DNA of 64,000 nucleotides, from NCBI GenBank assembly GCA_011037195.1, contig JAAEAF010001072.1:1-64000 (forward strand). The letters are read 5' to 3'. Made by a program: the position numbers and the translations under genes. The DNA comes from Triatoma infestans (Eukaryota > Arthropoda > Insecta > Hemiptera > Reduviidae). The notes under the pieces were generated by a model. That model did no database searches and was not told the origin of the DNA. It worked only from the letters and a program-made list of their open reading frames with translations. This document shows, in pieces, positions 55,414-64,000 of this stretch; the stretch's first letter is position 1; each line of letters begins with the position of its first letter.

Positions 55414-56850
55414 TGTGTTTTAATAGAATATTCAAAAACGGAAAGTCGCAGATAGCTCAAACTTGGTATTCTGTTTAGGCACTAGAATTCGGACACAAAG
55501 AATTCGGGTTAAATCCAACAACCCGACTTTACTGAATTTTTTTTTTTCGTGATTGTCTTGAAAACGGCTCCAACGATTTTTTTTAAACTTCGTATACTAT
55601 TTACACACACATACGCATTCACAGATATATATATGGGGATAGTAGCGTTTTGCTTTCCTCTAAAATACCACTTCAGTATAAATATGGTTTTACCACCTGA
55701 ATAATATTAAAACACATTACAAGTATTGATATAATTTCAACTTTGAAGCAAATCGGTTTACTGAAAGTGTAATTTTATAGAATAGATTTTCGAAAAATCT
55801 TGAGAAAATGTAGAAAAAATTTTGTTGAATAAACTTGTAATTGCAGTAACAAAATTTGACCAAAATTTTCTGATCGGGGTGCCTTTATAGTTTTCCATAT
55901 TTGCATTGTGCTAAACAGATAAACATGCCTCGCAGAAACGCAGTTTTAAAGTCAGAGTTAAAATTCATGGCAAGGATCTAAACGAAATGTTAAGCTTGAA
56001 TATTTTGCGATTTTTAATAATGCTGACCACACACATACACATACATACACCGACAATCTGTAAAATTTGTGCTCAGGTAAATTTTAAACATGTCCTGTGA
56101 AAAAATAAAATCTGACACAAATGACATACAATCTTACCACCGCATCGACCACACAGTTTTTGGGCAAAATCGATCAACCACAGAAATGCGACTTTACAGT
56201 GTCTTTTCAGTTTTTCGTGATTTTCGCGAAAACAACTCATAAGATTTTCTTTAAACTTTGTACACTATGTACATTACTATAATTTTCCCGGAAAAATTAA
56301 GTTTTTGACGGCCGGGGGGGGGGGGCAATAGCATTATGCTTCCCTCTAAAGTACCACGTCAGTATAATATATGGTTTTACCAGCTACATAATATTAATAT
56401 ACATTAGAAGCATTGATAGAATTCCAAATTTGAAGAAAATCGGTTAACCGGAAGTGCCACTTTACTGAATTTTTGTTTTTAGTTTTTCGTGATTTTCTTG
56501 AAAACGGCTCCAACAATTTTCTTTAAACTTTGTGTACTGGCTACATCTATATATATATCACTTTTATTTGTAACATTTACCTGGAAAAATTTATTGTAGA
56601 GTGGTGTTGTGGCGGGGGGAGGGGTCTGTCAGTTATATTATTAAATTTGCCCAAGCTTTTTTAGTTTTGACATAGATAGCTCCACATAAGGCCGCTCAGG
56701 TATACACATAAAATCCCCAACCCCACCATTTTATGGCCACCCCCAACTAAAGATTGTAATGTTGCAATTTTAAAGAAAATCTAATTGGCCAATTAGAATT
56801 GTATCAATTAGAGTGAGAAAAAATCGTGTTAATTTTTCCGACTAATGTTT
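55276..56850 (+). repeat. Family A, longest copy (about 1.57 kb), + strand, with nested fragment
   Basis: 5' TTACTTTCTCTTACTCCCAAATGGTAGG (55276), a (TG)n tract, GGTTAAATCCAACAACCCGAC, module words, then from about 55860 to 56160 a piece in opposite orientation (AAACGAAATGTTAAGCTTGAATATTTTGCGATT, CATGTCCTGTG). The copy resumes TTTTTCGTGATTTTCGCGAAAACAAC, GGTTAACCGGAAGTGCCACTTTACTG, TTTTCTTGAAAACGGCTCC, ACATAAGGCCGCTCAGG, to TTAGAGTGAGAAAAAATCGTG. It therefore contains an extra module and a nested inverted fragment. Confidence 0.75.
55382..55411. repeat. (TG)n microsatellite
   Basis: Fifteen TG units at the usual microsatellite position of family A. Confidence 0.95.
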
Positions 56851-57222
56851 TGATTTACAGTTTTTTTCGTGATATTCTTTTAAGGTGGCTCCGGCTATTT
56901 TCTTTAATCTTTGTACACTACTATACTTATTAAGGTTCTTCACATTTATCTGAAAGTTGTCCAGCGGAAGTTGATTATACAGAACGGAAGAAGCTGCTCT
57001 GTAACCATCTTTAGTTTACATCAAATATATGTAATTGTTTCACACCAGGTTTAAATAATTTGTTTTGATGTAATTTTATTCTGAAGAAAATTCGGTAACA
57101 AAAAAAAAATAACGGGGAATATACAAGAGTGACTCATCTGATTTTGACCGATACAATTTTTTTTTTATTTTTTTAAGGAAAAAAGATTCGTTCATTAAAC
57201 TGAACCTAAATGTTTTTAACAG
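56851..57222. other. Intron end before the candidate exon
   Basis: Contains diverged family A words (TTTTTTTCGTGATATTC, GGTGGCTCCGGCTATTTTCTTTAATC) and a T-rich run at 57150-57175. The last 30 bases look like a splice acceptor region. Confidence 0.35.
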
Positions 57223-57318
57223 CTCCAATAATGCGAGAGGTGACCTCACGTCGTACAGATGCATTAATTAGGCATACTATGATGCAATCAGCTTCTGAAG
57301 ATGAAATGGGCAGGACAG
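57223..57318 (+). CDS. Candidate internal exon (phase 1-1, 32 codons)
   Basis: A 96-base block lies between a good acceptor (TTTTTAACAG, ending 57222) and a donor (ACAG/GTAAAAAG, GT at 57319). Only one reading frame is free of stops. It needs one base from the previous exon, which is what the exon at 9196-9283 supplies, giving a Ser codon at the joint. It reads PIMREVTSRRTDALIRHT and continues with a Ser/Glu/Asp stretch. The length is a multiple of three, so skipping would keep the frame. The sequence is less AT-rich than its flanks and matches no repeat in the window. Family not recognised; it looks like a polar, probably disordered N-terminal region. The next exon must lie beyond the window or be unrecognised. 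Confidence 0.5.
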
Positions 57319-57899
57319 GTAAAAAGAAAAATATAATTATTTTTTAATCAATTAAGTTATAATAATAATCATGAGTAATTGGGCCCAGTGATTAGATAAA
57401 ATAAATACATAAATAAAAACAGATGATTAACAGTAGATTTTTAATCTATTAGATTTGAGGTTACTAATAACATTTCAGTTCACATGCTACTAACTGTTTT
57501 CTGGAAATTAAGAAAAAAAGGAAGTCAACTGTAGTTTTAATTAATTTAATTAATAGCAATCATTAGCTGTATTTGCCTAGATACATCCTGTTATTACACT
57601 ACTTTTTTCTTTTTTGTTAAAATACAATGGCTTATTGATTAGAATTGTTACATAAACAAAGAAAATTATAGTGCTGTTGTTGTGACCTCAATAACCTTAT
57701 GGGACGACTCAAATTTTATGGAAGGAATAAGGACTTATTAGTCACTATTGTTATAGTAGTGGTCTTATAGTATTAATGTAATGTGATGTTATTGGTGGTC
57801 TCTTCGATACATGTGTGGGCAATCACTTGGGCGCCTCCCTCCACCACAACTGCATTTATGTAAGGCTAAATAAAAATATCCAAAGGCTAAGGAAATTTG
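57319..57899. other. Intron start after the candidate exon, unique
   Basis: GTAAAAAG begins the next putative intron. AT-rich, no repeat or coding signal except a short balanced patch at 57800-57860. Confidence 0.3.
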
Positions 57900-57907
57900 T
57901 CACCAAC

Positions 57908-57945
57908 TGTAACAGAAGAAAGTCGTGTGAGTGTTTCACACCGAA
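57908..57945 (+). repeat. Family A 3' terminus alone, + strand
   Basis: AACAGAAGAAAGTCGTGTGA with a perfect hairpin GTGTGAGTGTTTCACAC and CGAATTTA. No body precedes it. Confidence 0.65.
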
Positions 57946-57967
57946 TTTATGCACATCCTTTCATCTT

Positions 57968-58160
57968 TTTTTTAAAGGGGGAAATGCACTGCGACCTGAA
58001 AGATCTATTGTGCCCCCCGAAGCCTTCTCAGTGCACTGCCGGCCTCCTCTTCTCTAGCTAGAGACAACACTACCGCAGGCTCTCCTAAGGAAAGAAAATC
58101 CAAGTGTGCTGGATTCGAACCCGAGACCACCGCGCTACATTGAGCTCATCCCTCCTTTTT
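57968..58160 (-). mobile_element. tRNA-derived SINE, minus strand
   Basis: On the minus strand the head reads GATGAGCTCAATGTAGCGC and a perfect B box GGTTCGAATCC (58112-58122 on +), then the body with CTTTCCTTAGGAGAGCC, GTGTTGTCTCTAGCTAGAGA and AGTGCACTGAGAAGGC, ending ATCTTTCAGGTCGCAGTGCA near 57985. This is the best B box of the family here. The D-arm-like part is short, so the A box is weak. Confidence 0.7.
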
Positions 58161-58329
58161 TTTGCACATAATATGAAGTGATTGTTTGATTTCGTTCACA
58201 TCATTATAAATAAGTCAGCAGGTTTCGATTAGAAGCAATCGATACTACTATTTATCTCTCATTATTACTAAACTGACCATGTCTATATTAATAATAGATG
58301 TATATCACCAGCTGTTTTATTTTGTTTCA
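58161..58329. other. Short unique spacer
   Basis: AT-rich; no feature. Confidence 0.3.
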
Positions 58330-58985
58330 GCTTTGTAAGAGGAAATATTGCGATCGTGTTGGCGATTTTCATCGGTAATACATTAAGTCTCCAAAAATAC
58401 AAAATTTTGCTAGGAAAATATATTTCTGGGGGGGGGGGGTCTTGAAACATTAAACATTCCTCTATAGTGTTACTTCGATGCAAAATTACTTGGTTCTACC
58501 ATCTATCTACTAATTTTATGATACATTACAAACCATTGTTGGAAATCCAGACTTGCAGAAAATTGGATAATCAGAAGTGCCACTTTACCGAAAAGGTTTT
58601 AGCTTTTGTATTTTGGAATTCTTTACGATACGATTCTGAAAATTTTCTTTAACACTTGAGACTTGTGAGTGCATTGACAAAAAGTAGCACTTTTGATATT
58701 TGTTTGAAATATTTTCTAGTGAAATTCGGAAAATCAGTTTTGAGCAAGTTTCTCAGGGATTTTTGTTTTATTATTTAGACTGAACTTTAAACTGTTATTC
58801 TAGTTTTTGCTGGGGACTGACGGAGGGTTCTCTGCGCATAATATTATCATATTCAGATAGTCTTATTATCCTAACAATCCAATATTTCTGTCCATTATAA
58901 CTACTAATCCGAACTATATTTTGGAGACAATTTTTCAGTTTTTCTGATATTGCAATAAGAGAAAGTTGTGTGAGTGTATCGAGTG
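58330..58985 (+). repeat. Family A copy, + strand, about 655 bp
   Basis: 5' half-hairpin TTTGTAAGAGGAAATATTGCGATCGTG, a G-run segment (58428-58439), CATTAAACATTCCTCTATAGTG, GCCACTTTACCG, TTGTTTGAAATATTTTCTAG and the 3' end AATAAGAGAAAGTTGTGTGAG with an altered hairpin. Confidence 0.75.
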
Positions 58986-59611
58986 TATGTAGTTGTGTTA
59001 GATTTATTTATTTTTAAATAATAACAATAAATAAATAAATAAATAAATAAAACAAACGAAAAACTAAATAGTCAAGCCAGTTTTTAAATAATTTCCCTCT
59101 TCTTATAACAGGGGCATATATACCAACTAGTTTATGAAGAGTGAATGCCGTGCGGTGATATAGAGGTAATATAGTGTGGATTGGCCTTTATTCCGCTAAA
59201 AGGTCACTACACCACCCGTATGAATAAACCCTAGGACACCAATCTCTTTCATGTTTATCTAGAACTTTGTCTAGACTAATTTTTAGTGTTTTATACATTA
59301 TAAAAAATAGTTTATTATTTTTATAATATTTTTGGTACATTGGTATCCTATCTGTACTCACACTGTGCGCACCTTCACAGTCTTTGGTAAAAAGTAATTC
59401 ATAAAAATAATCACATTTCTGTGGGTAACCACTCGCACTTGCCTTACTAGAGCTATCACAATTAAAAATCGATAAATTTACTTTAAACCGAATTTTTACT
59501 GAACCTTTGCCCTAACAAGCCAAGCTTAAAACGCCAAACGTTATAGATATTCCAGAATTTCCCAAACATCATTTTCTGCGTAATCATTTTTAATGTTGGA
59601 AGTTTTAAAAA
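58986..59611. other. Unique stretch starting with an (AAAT)n tail
   Basis: (AAAT)n at 59029-59051 could be the tail of a retroposed element, but no 3' UTR of a known element precedes it. 59110-59520 is less AT-rich with several broken frames and no family recognised. Confidence 0.3.
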
Positions 59612-59940
59612 AAAATCTGGTGTGAAACACTCACACGACTTTCTCTTACTGCGGTTAATTACTACAATTTAATCAAGAAATTGGCTTTAAAATTGCAACG
59701 TTACAATGTTTAGTTGGGTTGCCCATAAAAATGGTGGTGGGTATTATATTTGTATACCTGAACGGCCTTATGGGGAGCATCTATGTCAAAACCATCAAAG
59801 GTACAAATTTAAATTTAACTAAGTGACAGACCTCAAGTACCCCTATAGAATCGTTTTTAAAACAAAAAATGTTTCAAATAAAAGTGATACGTTTCTGTCT
59901 ATGCAGCAAGTTTAAAGAAAATATATATTAACCGTCCTGT
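59612..59940 (-). repeat. Family A copy, minus strand, 3' part with intact terminus
   Basis: AAAAAATCTGGTGTGAAACAC, TCACACGACTTTCTCTTACTG (59633-59653), CTAATTTAATCAAGAAATTGGC, GGTATACCTGAACGGCCTTATGG and CAAATAAAAGTGATACG. The complete 3' hairpin is present; the copy breaks off near 59940. Confidence 0.75.
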
Positions 59941-60899
59941 TGGTAGTGACCGGTTTGAGATTCTTATCCATCATCCAATTATGGACTATCAAGTTTTATA
60001 TAGAGAGTTGACTGCAACTGATTTCTCTGAATCAATGTGGTGCGTGTCAGAAACTTTAGAGTTGAAGTCATTTCACTAAAAAAAAAAAACTTGATAGCAA
60101 TACTCTGACGATGGATCGGAATCTGCAACCAGTCAAGCAAATCAATCATATTGCAACCAACTCCAGCATCGTCGACCTATACACATATTGCAGATATATA
60201 TATATATATATTAATAGTATGTCTGTATATGGTTAGTAGGGGAAGTTTAAAGAAAAACATTTTTCCAAAAAGAAAATCGAAAATATCACCAAGTTAATCT
60301 GTAAATTCTTCTTTTGTATAACCGATGTTCTTGAAACTTCGAATTATAGCTTTTGATGGATGTTCAAGTTGTATAGATAGTAGATACATTGACTGTGGTG
60401 GCCTCTATGGCATTTTCCAATTATCGATGTTCCCAGAAAAAAATTTCTAATAACTATGACAGACTTTTATTATGAATATTTAGTGTTACTTTGCGAAATT
60501 GGAAGGATATTTTTGGAACTGTTGTCGAGACGATTGCGAATACAAAAGCATTAAATATTTATTATCAGGGGGTAGATTAATGGACAACGACCCCTTCTAG
60601 TCTTTACAATGTCATTTATTCATTCATTGAACAAAATACTAGGTGAATATGACCTCATTTAAGGTAGAAACGTCATATTTTGTTAATTGAATTAATCAAT
60701 AAAATTGTGAAGACTAAAAGGAATTATTTTCATTAATCTGGTAATAAGAAATTCAATCTCCTCGCTAATACCAGATATTGAATGCATTAAATGTTTACTT
60801 AAATTGACGAAGTTTCGAATTGGATCGACGGATCCTACGGCGGCGATGATGGTATGAGTTATTAAGTTTTGAGTTTTCTGCGCTAAAAATGTTGTTTTT
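59941..60899. other. Unique stretch, nothing recognised
   Basis: (TA)n at 60196-60211. GACGAT (60109) and ATCGTC (60169) face each other at about 55 bases, a weak dyad. The 93-codon minus ORF at 60692-60973 has no domain. Confidence 0.3.
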
Positions 60900-60991
60900 T
60901 CTGTACTTAGGGAATCTGAAAATATATAAATAATATTTCCGGTAGAAACTGTATTTCGAAAAGTTGTCCCCATCCTAATAACTTCCTATTA
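60900..60991 (-). repeat. Family A 5' fragment, minus strand
   Basis: CTGTACTTAGGGAATCTG, TATTTCCGGTAGAAACTG and TTTCGAAAAGTTGTCC, then ATAACTTCCTATT. Hairpin lost. Confidence 0.55.
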
Positions 60992-61376
60992 AAACAGATT
61001 CTAACTTTAGTATAGAATGTTTAACGTTCTTTTTATATTTTTATAGCGAAATTTTTACACCAACATATGAAAATTGTAACAGCTGTTAGTGAGCCAGATG
61101 CAGTTGGAAGCCACGGACAGTTAGATTATTAATATAAATATATTTAACTTGTGACGTAGTTCAGAGTGCAGCTGTATATTTCTTTACATTCCCGGACATC
61201 CTTTCAACACAGACTCTAATAAAAAGTCTTTATTATTTTACGTCTGTTGTTTTAATTTTGTCCCCCCGATCAGAGGAAGCAGCGTTCCGTTAAATTTTCA
61301 AAATTGGGCTTTTACAGGAAATACATGTTTTAAAGTCCTCTGAGTAGAAAAAAATGTTTTTTTATTTTGTGTATTT

Positions 61377-62418
61377 GTGTGAATAAAATCTCTTTAAAAA
61401 GGAAAACAATCATAGAACAGAATTTTTTTTTTTTAGTTTTCTTTGATTTTCTCGAAAATGATTCCAACGATTTTATTTAAACTCCGTACACTATTTACGT
61501 ACACAAATGCCTATCACTTTTATTGGCAACATTTTTCCTGTAAAATTGAATTTTAGGTGGAGGTTCTGTGGCGTTCTATGACGTTAAATTTTGAAATGTT
61601 ACATAGGTTTGTAAGATGATAGCGCTCCCTTCAGGACTTCAGTGTAATCACTTGAACTTATTACCTGCCTTGGGTACATATACTCCCACCACCTGCGAAA
61701 GTATCTAGATTAAAGAAAATTTATCAGTATTCTTAATCGTAGTAAGAGAATGTCGTGTGGGTGTGTGTGGCAACAAATTTATTATTATGTTTTAAAATCA
61801 TATGTTTGAAAAGACACTTTACATAATGTTTAAATGAAATTATTCACTTTATTCTGGTCAATTCATTTTCAATTTTCATGACAAATTTGTAAAATGCATA
61901 TTTAATAACTCGCCAATACATGCCATTACCCAATCATAGTTTTAAACAACTGAACCTGGCATAAATTCGTACTTAATATTAAAAAAAAAACACATATATT
62001 TAAAACATAATAATAAATTTGTTGCCACGCACACCCACACGACATTCTCTTACTACGATTAAGAATATTGATAAATTTTCTTTAATCTAGATACTTTCGC
62101 AGGTGGTGGGAGTATATGTACCCAAGGCAGGTAATAAGTTCAAGTGATTACACTGAAGTCCTGAAGGGAGCGCTATCATCTTACAAACCTATGTAACATT
62201 TCAAAATTTAACGTCATAGAACGCCACAGAACCCCCACCTAAAATTCAATTTTACAGGAAAAATGTTGCCAATAAAAGTGATAGGCATTTGTGTACGTAA
62301 ATAGTGTACGGAGTTTAAATAAAATCGTTGGAATCATTTTCGAGAAAATCAAAGAAAACTAAAAAAAAAAAATTTGTTCTATGATTGTTTTCCTTTTTAA
62401 AGAGATTCTATTCACACA
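61377..62418. repeat. Palindrome of about 1.04 kb made of family A, arms about 430 bp
   Basis: The left arm 61377-61808 is the inverse of the right arm 61990-62418 with very few differences, around a loop of about 180 bases of AT-rich unique DNA. Each arm is the 3' two thirds of a family A copy, from CTCTTTAAAAAGG through TTTTCTCGAAAATGATTCC, ATCACTTTTATTGGCAACA and TGGTGGGAGTATATG, to AGTAAGAGAATGTCGTGTGG with a changed 3' end (GTGTGTGTGGCAACAAATTT). The left side also has the family 5' part from about 61270. Near-identity of arms implies a recent inverted duplication. Confidence 0.9.
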
Positions 62419-62890
62419 ATTTACGTATATATTAACCTAAATTGAGCACAAATGGGCCAATAGTTCTTCCCTCACATCCCCCTCCTTCGGAATAAGAATA
62501 TTACAAAATAACTACGGTACAGATCTCTTTAATTCATTAACTGATTTGCCTTTTTCAAAAACTGACAAAACAAAATAAGACAGATTTATTTGTTTATAAA
62601 CCAACTTCTCGTAAAAATGATATAAATAACGCTTGAGACCTAAAATATTAAACAAATTTATCAGTAAAAACCAACAAGTAGAAAGATAGAGTTCAGAGGT
62701 CAAATCTGACATTATTGTGTCCGTATATATATGTATGTAACGCCCACACTCGCAATTTCTACCAATTGCTGAAATTAAGCCCACATAATTTTTTTTTTCC
62801 TAGCATGAATTGTGACCTTTTTAAATTCACATGAGAGGGTCAAAAATGTTAATTCGTCATTCAGAGAAAAATTACTTTTCTTTTTTTTTT
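62419..62890. other. Unique stretch, no feature
   Basis: A 90-codon minus-strand ORF (62512-62784) has no recognised domain. The rest is AT-rich. Confidence 0.3.
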
Positions 62891-63725
62891 TTACTTTCTC
62901 TTATTGATATGGAAGAGGAAGTATTGAGAAGTTATCAACATCTCACCGAAATTGCATTTTCATCTGAAACAAATGGGTGTGTGAAAAATATCTCAGAAAT
63001 AAAAAAAATCGTACAAAATTCAAAATTCCATGGGGGATTCGTTGAAAATCCATCAGCTGGAATTGGGACTTTAAGAACAATTTTGTGATTTTTTCCGCAA
63101 TTTTCTGGCAAACAGCTCCAACGATTTCTGCAAACTTGGTGTAATGTTTACCCACATCTATCACTTCTATTTGAAACATTTTCCAGGGAAAATTGATTTT
63201 TTGGCGGTTGTGAAGGTACTGTAGCGGTTTGCTTACTTCTGAAGTACCACTTCAGAATTATATATAGTTTTATCATCTACATATTATTGAAAAACAATGG
63301 AAGCATTGATGGAATTCCAAATTTGAAGAAAATCAGTTTGCCGGAAGTGCGATTTTACACAATAGGTTTTTGAGTTTTTTTGGGGGGAATTTTCTCGAAA
63401 ACGGTTACAACGATTTTCTTTAAACTTGCTACATAGATAGAAACATATCACTTTTATTTGAAACATTTCTGAATTGAAATTGATTTTAGAGAGGTATTGA
63501 AAGTCTGTCAGTTTGTTTAAAATTAAATTTGCCAAGCTTTGTTGGTTTTGACATAGAGCGGTCCACATAAGGCCGCTCAGATATGCAATGAAAATTCCCA
63601 CCCTAATCTTTGTGGTCAGCTCAACTAAACATTGAAACGGTGCAATTTTAAAGAAAAATTAAATTCCTGATTAAATTGTATTAATTTAGAGTAAGAGAAA
63701 ATCGTGTGAGTGTTTCACACCACAT
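62891..63725 (+). repeat. Family A copy, + strand, about 835 bp, both ends present
   Basis: 5' TTACTTTCTCTTATTGATATGGAAGAGGAAGTATTG (62891); CAGCTGGAATTGGGAC; TTTTCTGGCAAACAGCTCCAACG; TTTGAAACATTTTCCAGGGAAAATTG; GAATTCCAAATTTGAAGAAAATCAG; TTTGCCGGAAGTGCG; TTTTCTCGAAAACGGTTACAACG; GGTCCACATAAGGCCGCTCAG; 3' AGAGTAAGAGAAAATCGTGTGAG with a perfect hairpin. It shows both modules and both ends, so it is a good template for the consensus. Confidence 0.9.
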
Positions 63726-63819
63726 GCTTCTTTTTTGTGTGGGGGGGGGTTCTAGATGGAGCAATGACCTCCCTCCGTCATGGTGTTTTCTAAACTATTA
63801 GTTCTATTAACTACTAACT

Positions 63820-64000
63820 AATATGGAAAAGAATTAATAGAGGAAAAATCAGTTTTCCTGATAAAATTTTCTGATTTGCTTGAAATTTGAAATTCTACCG
63901 GTTATTGTAATGTATATTAAAGATTATGCAGGTGTTAAAACCATATATTGTAATGAAGCGGTAATTTAGAGGAAAGTTGACGCTACTGTTCCCTACTGTT
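63820..64000 (-). repeat. Family A copy, minus strand, runs off the window end
   Basis: TCTACCGGTTATTGTAATGTATATTAAAG, AACCATATATTGTAATGAAGCGG and TTTAGAGGAAAGTTGACGCTACTG are the middle segment of the family in minus orientation. It continues past 64000. Confidence 0.65.

Larger units (their letters stand above)
9284..57222 (+). other. Putative giant intron (about 48 kb) filled with repeats
   Basis: If the two candidate exons belong to one gene, everything between GT at 9284 and AG at 57221-57222 is intron. The acceptor is preceded by CTGAAC and a short T-rich run (CTAAATGTTTTTAACAG), a plausible branch and polypyrimidine arrangement. The interval holds the family A copies and the other elements listed here, on both strands. 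Large first introns packed with transposons are common in insect regulatory and signalling genes. Exons missed in between cannot be excluded. Confidence 0.3.

Noticed and set aside
60103..60170. Dyad GACGAT...ATCGTC near a CTGACGATGG word as another hammerhead
   Set aside because: No GAAA core strand and no stem II; only a loose resemblance to the 47671 motif.

Overview
This 64 kb window is AT-rich eukaryotic DNA, most likely from an arthropod and probably an insect. The reasons are decayed Jockey-type, RNase H-bearing and other non-LTR retrotransposons, a Penelope-like fragment, a tRNA-derived SINE family, many (CA)n and (TA)n microsatellites, and a start codon in an insect-like A-rich context. 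The species cannot be told. I see no bacterial operon, CRISPR array, rRNA or intact tRNA gene, and no long open reading frame. Nearly all ORFs of 60-130 codons lie in repeats or AT-rich filler and do not look like genes.

The only host gene I can support is split over almost the whole window on the + strand. A candidate first coding exon (9196-9283) has a good initiation context and a GT donor. A 96-base candidate internal exon (57223-57318) has an AG acceptor and GT donor and is open in one phase only, the phase exon 1 requires. If they belong together, about 48 kb of the window is one intron. I do not recognise the protein.

The rest is a graveyard of mobile elements. It is dominated by one dispersed, apparently non-coding family (here 'family A', about 40 full or partial copies on both strands). 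Its 5' end is a hairpin built on ACTTTCTCTTACT, which returns inverted as AGTAAGAGAAAGT near the 3' end, followed by a second hairpin (GTGTGAGTGTTTCACAC) and CAGATTTT. Between them lie degenerate copies of one module containing CCGGAAGTGCGACTTTA, CGATTTTCTTTAAACTT and CACTTTTATTTGAAACA. Full copies run from about 0.6 to 1.5 kb. Two are internally deleted to about 190 bases, one has grown a 35-bp minisatellite, one a 22-bp minisatellite, and one is half of a palindrome about 1 kb long.

Younger elements sit inside family A copies with matching target duplications: a 5'-truncated RNase H-type non-LTR element (16503-17802), another non-LTR element with a TATC tail (36424-37648), an LTR of about 0.8 kb with a primer-binding-site remnant (41628-42439), a SINE (7479-7868) and a 276-bp insert (8246-8521). 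Other remnants are a non-LTR 3' end with a TAAA tail (2200-3033), a Jockey-like fragment (5530-5895), a decayed RT fragment (about 30190-30870), an RNase H scrap between two copies of a 143-bp duplication (18633-19253), a MITE (22399-22658), a possible hAT MITE (46435-46851), a Penelope-like fragment with a hammerhead-like motif (47233-47775), and a Ty3/gypsy-like Gag remnant partly duplicated in inverted orientation (51815-53304).
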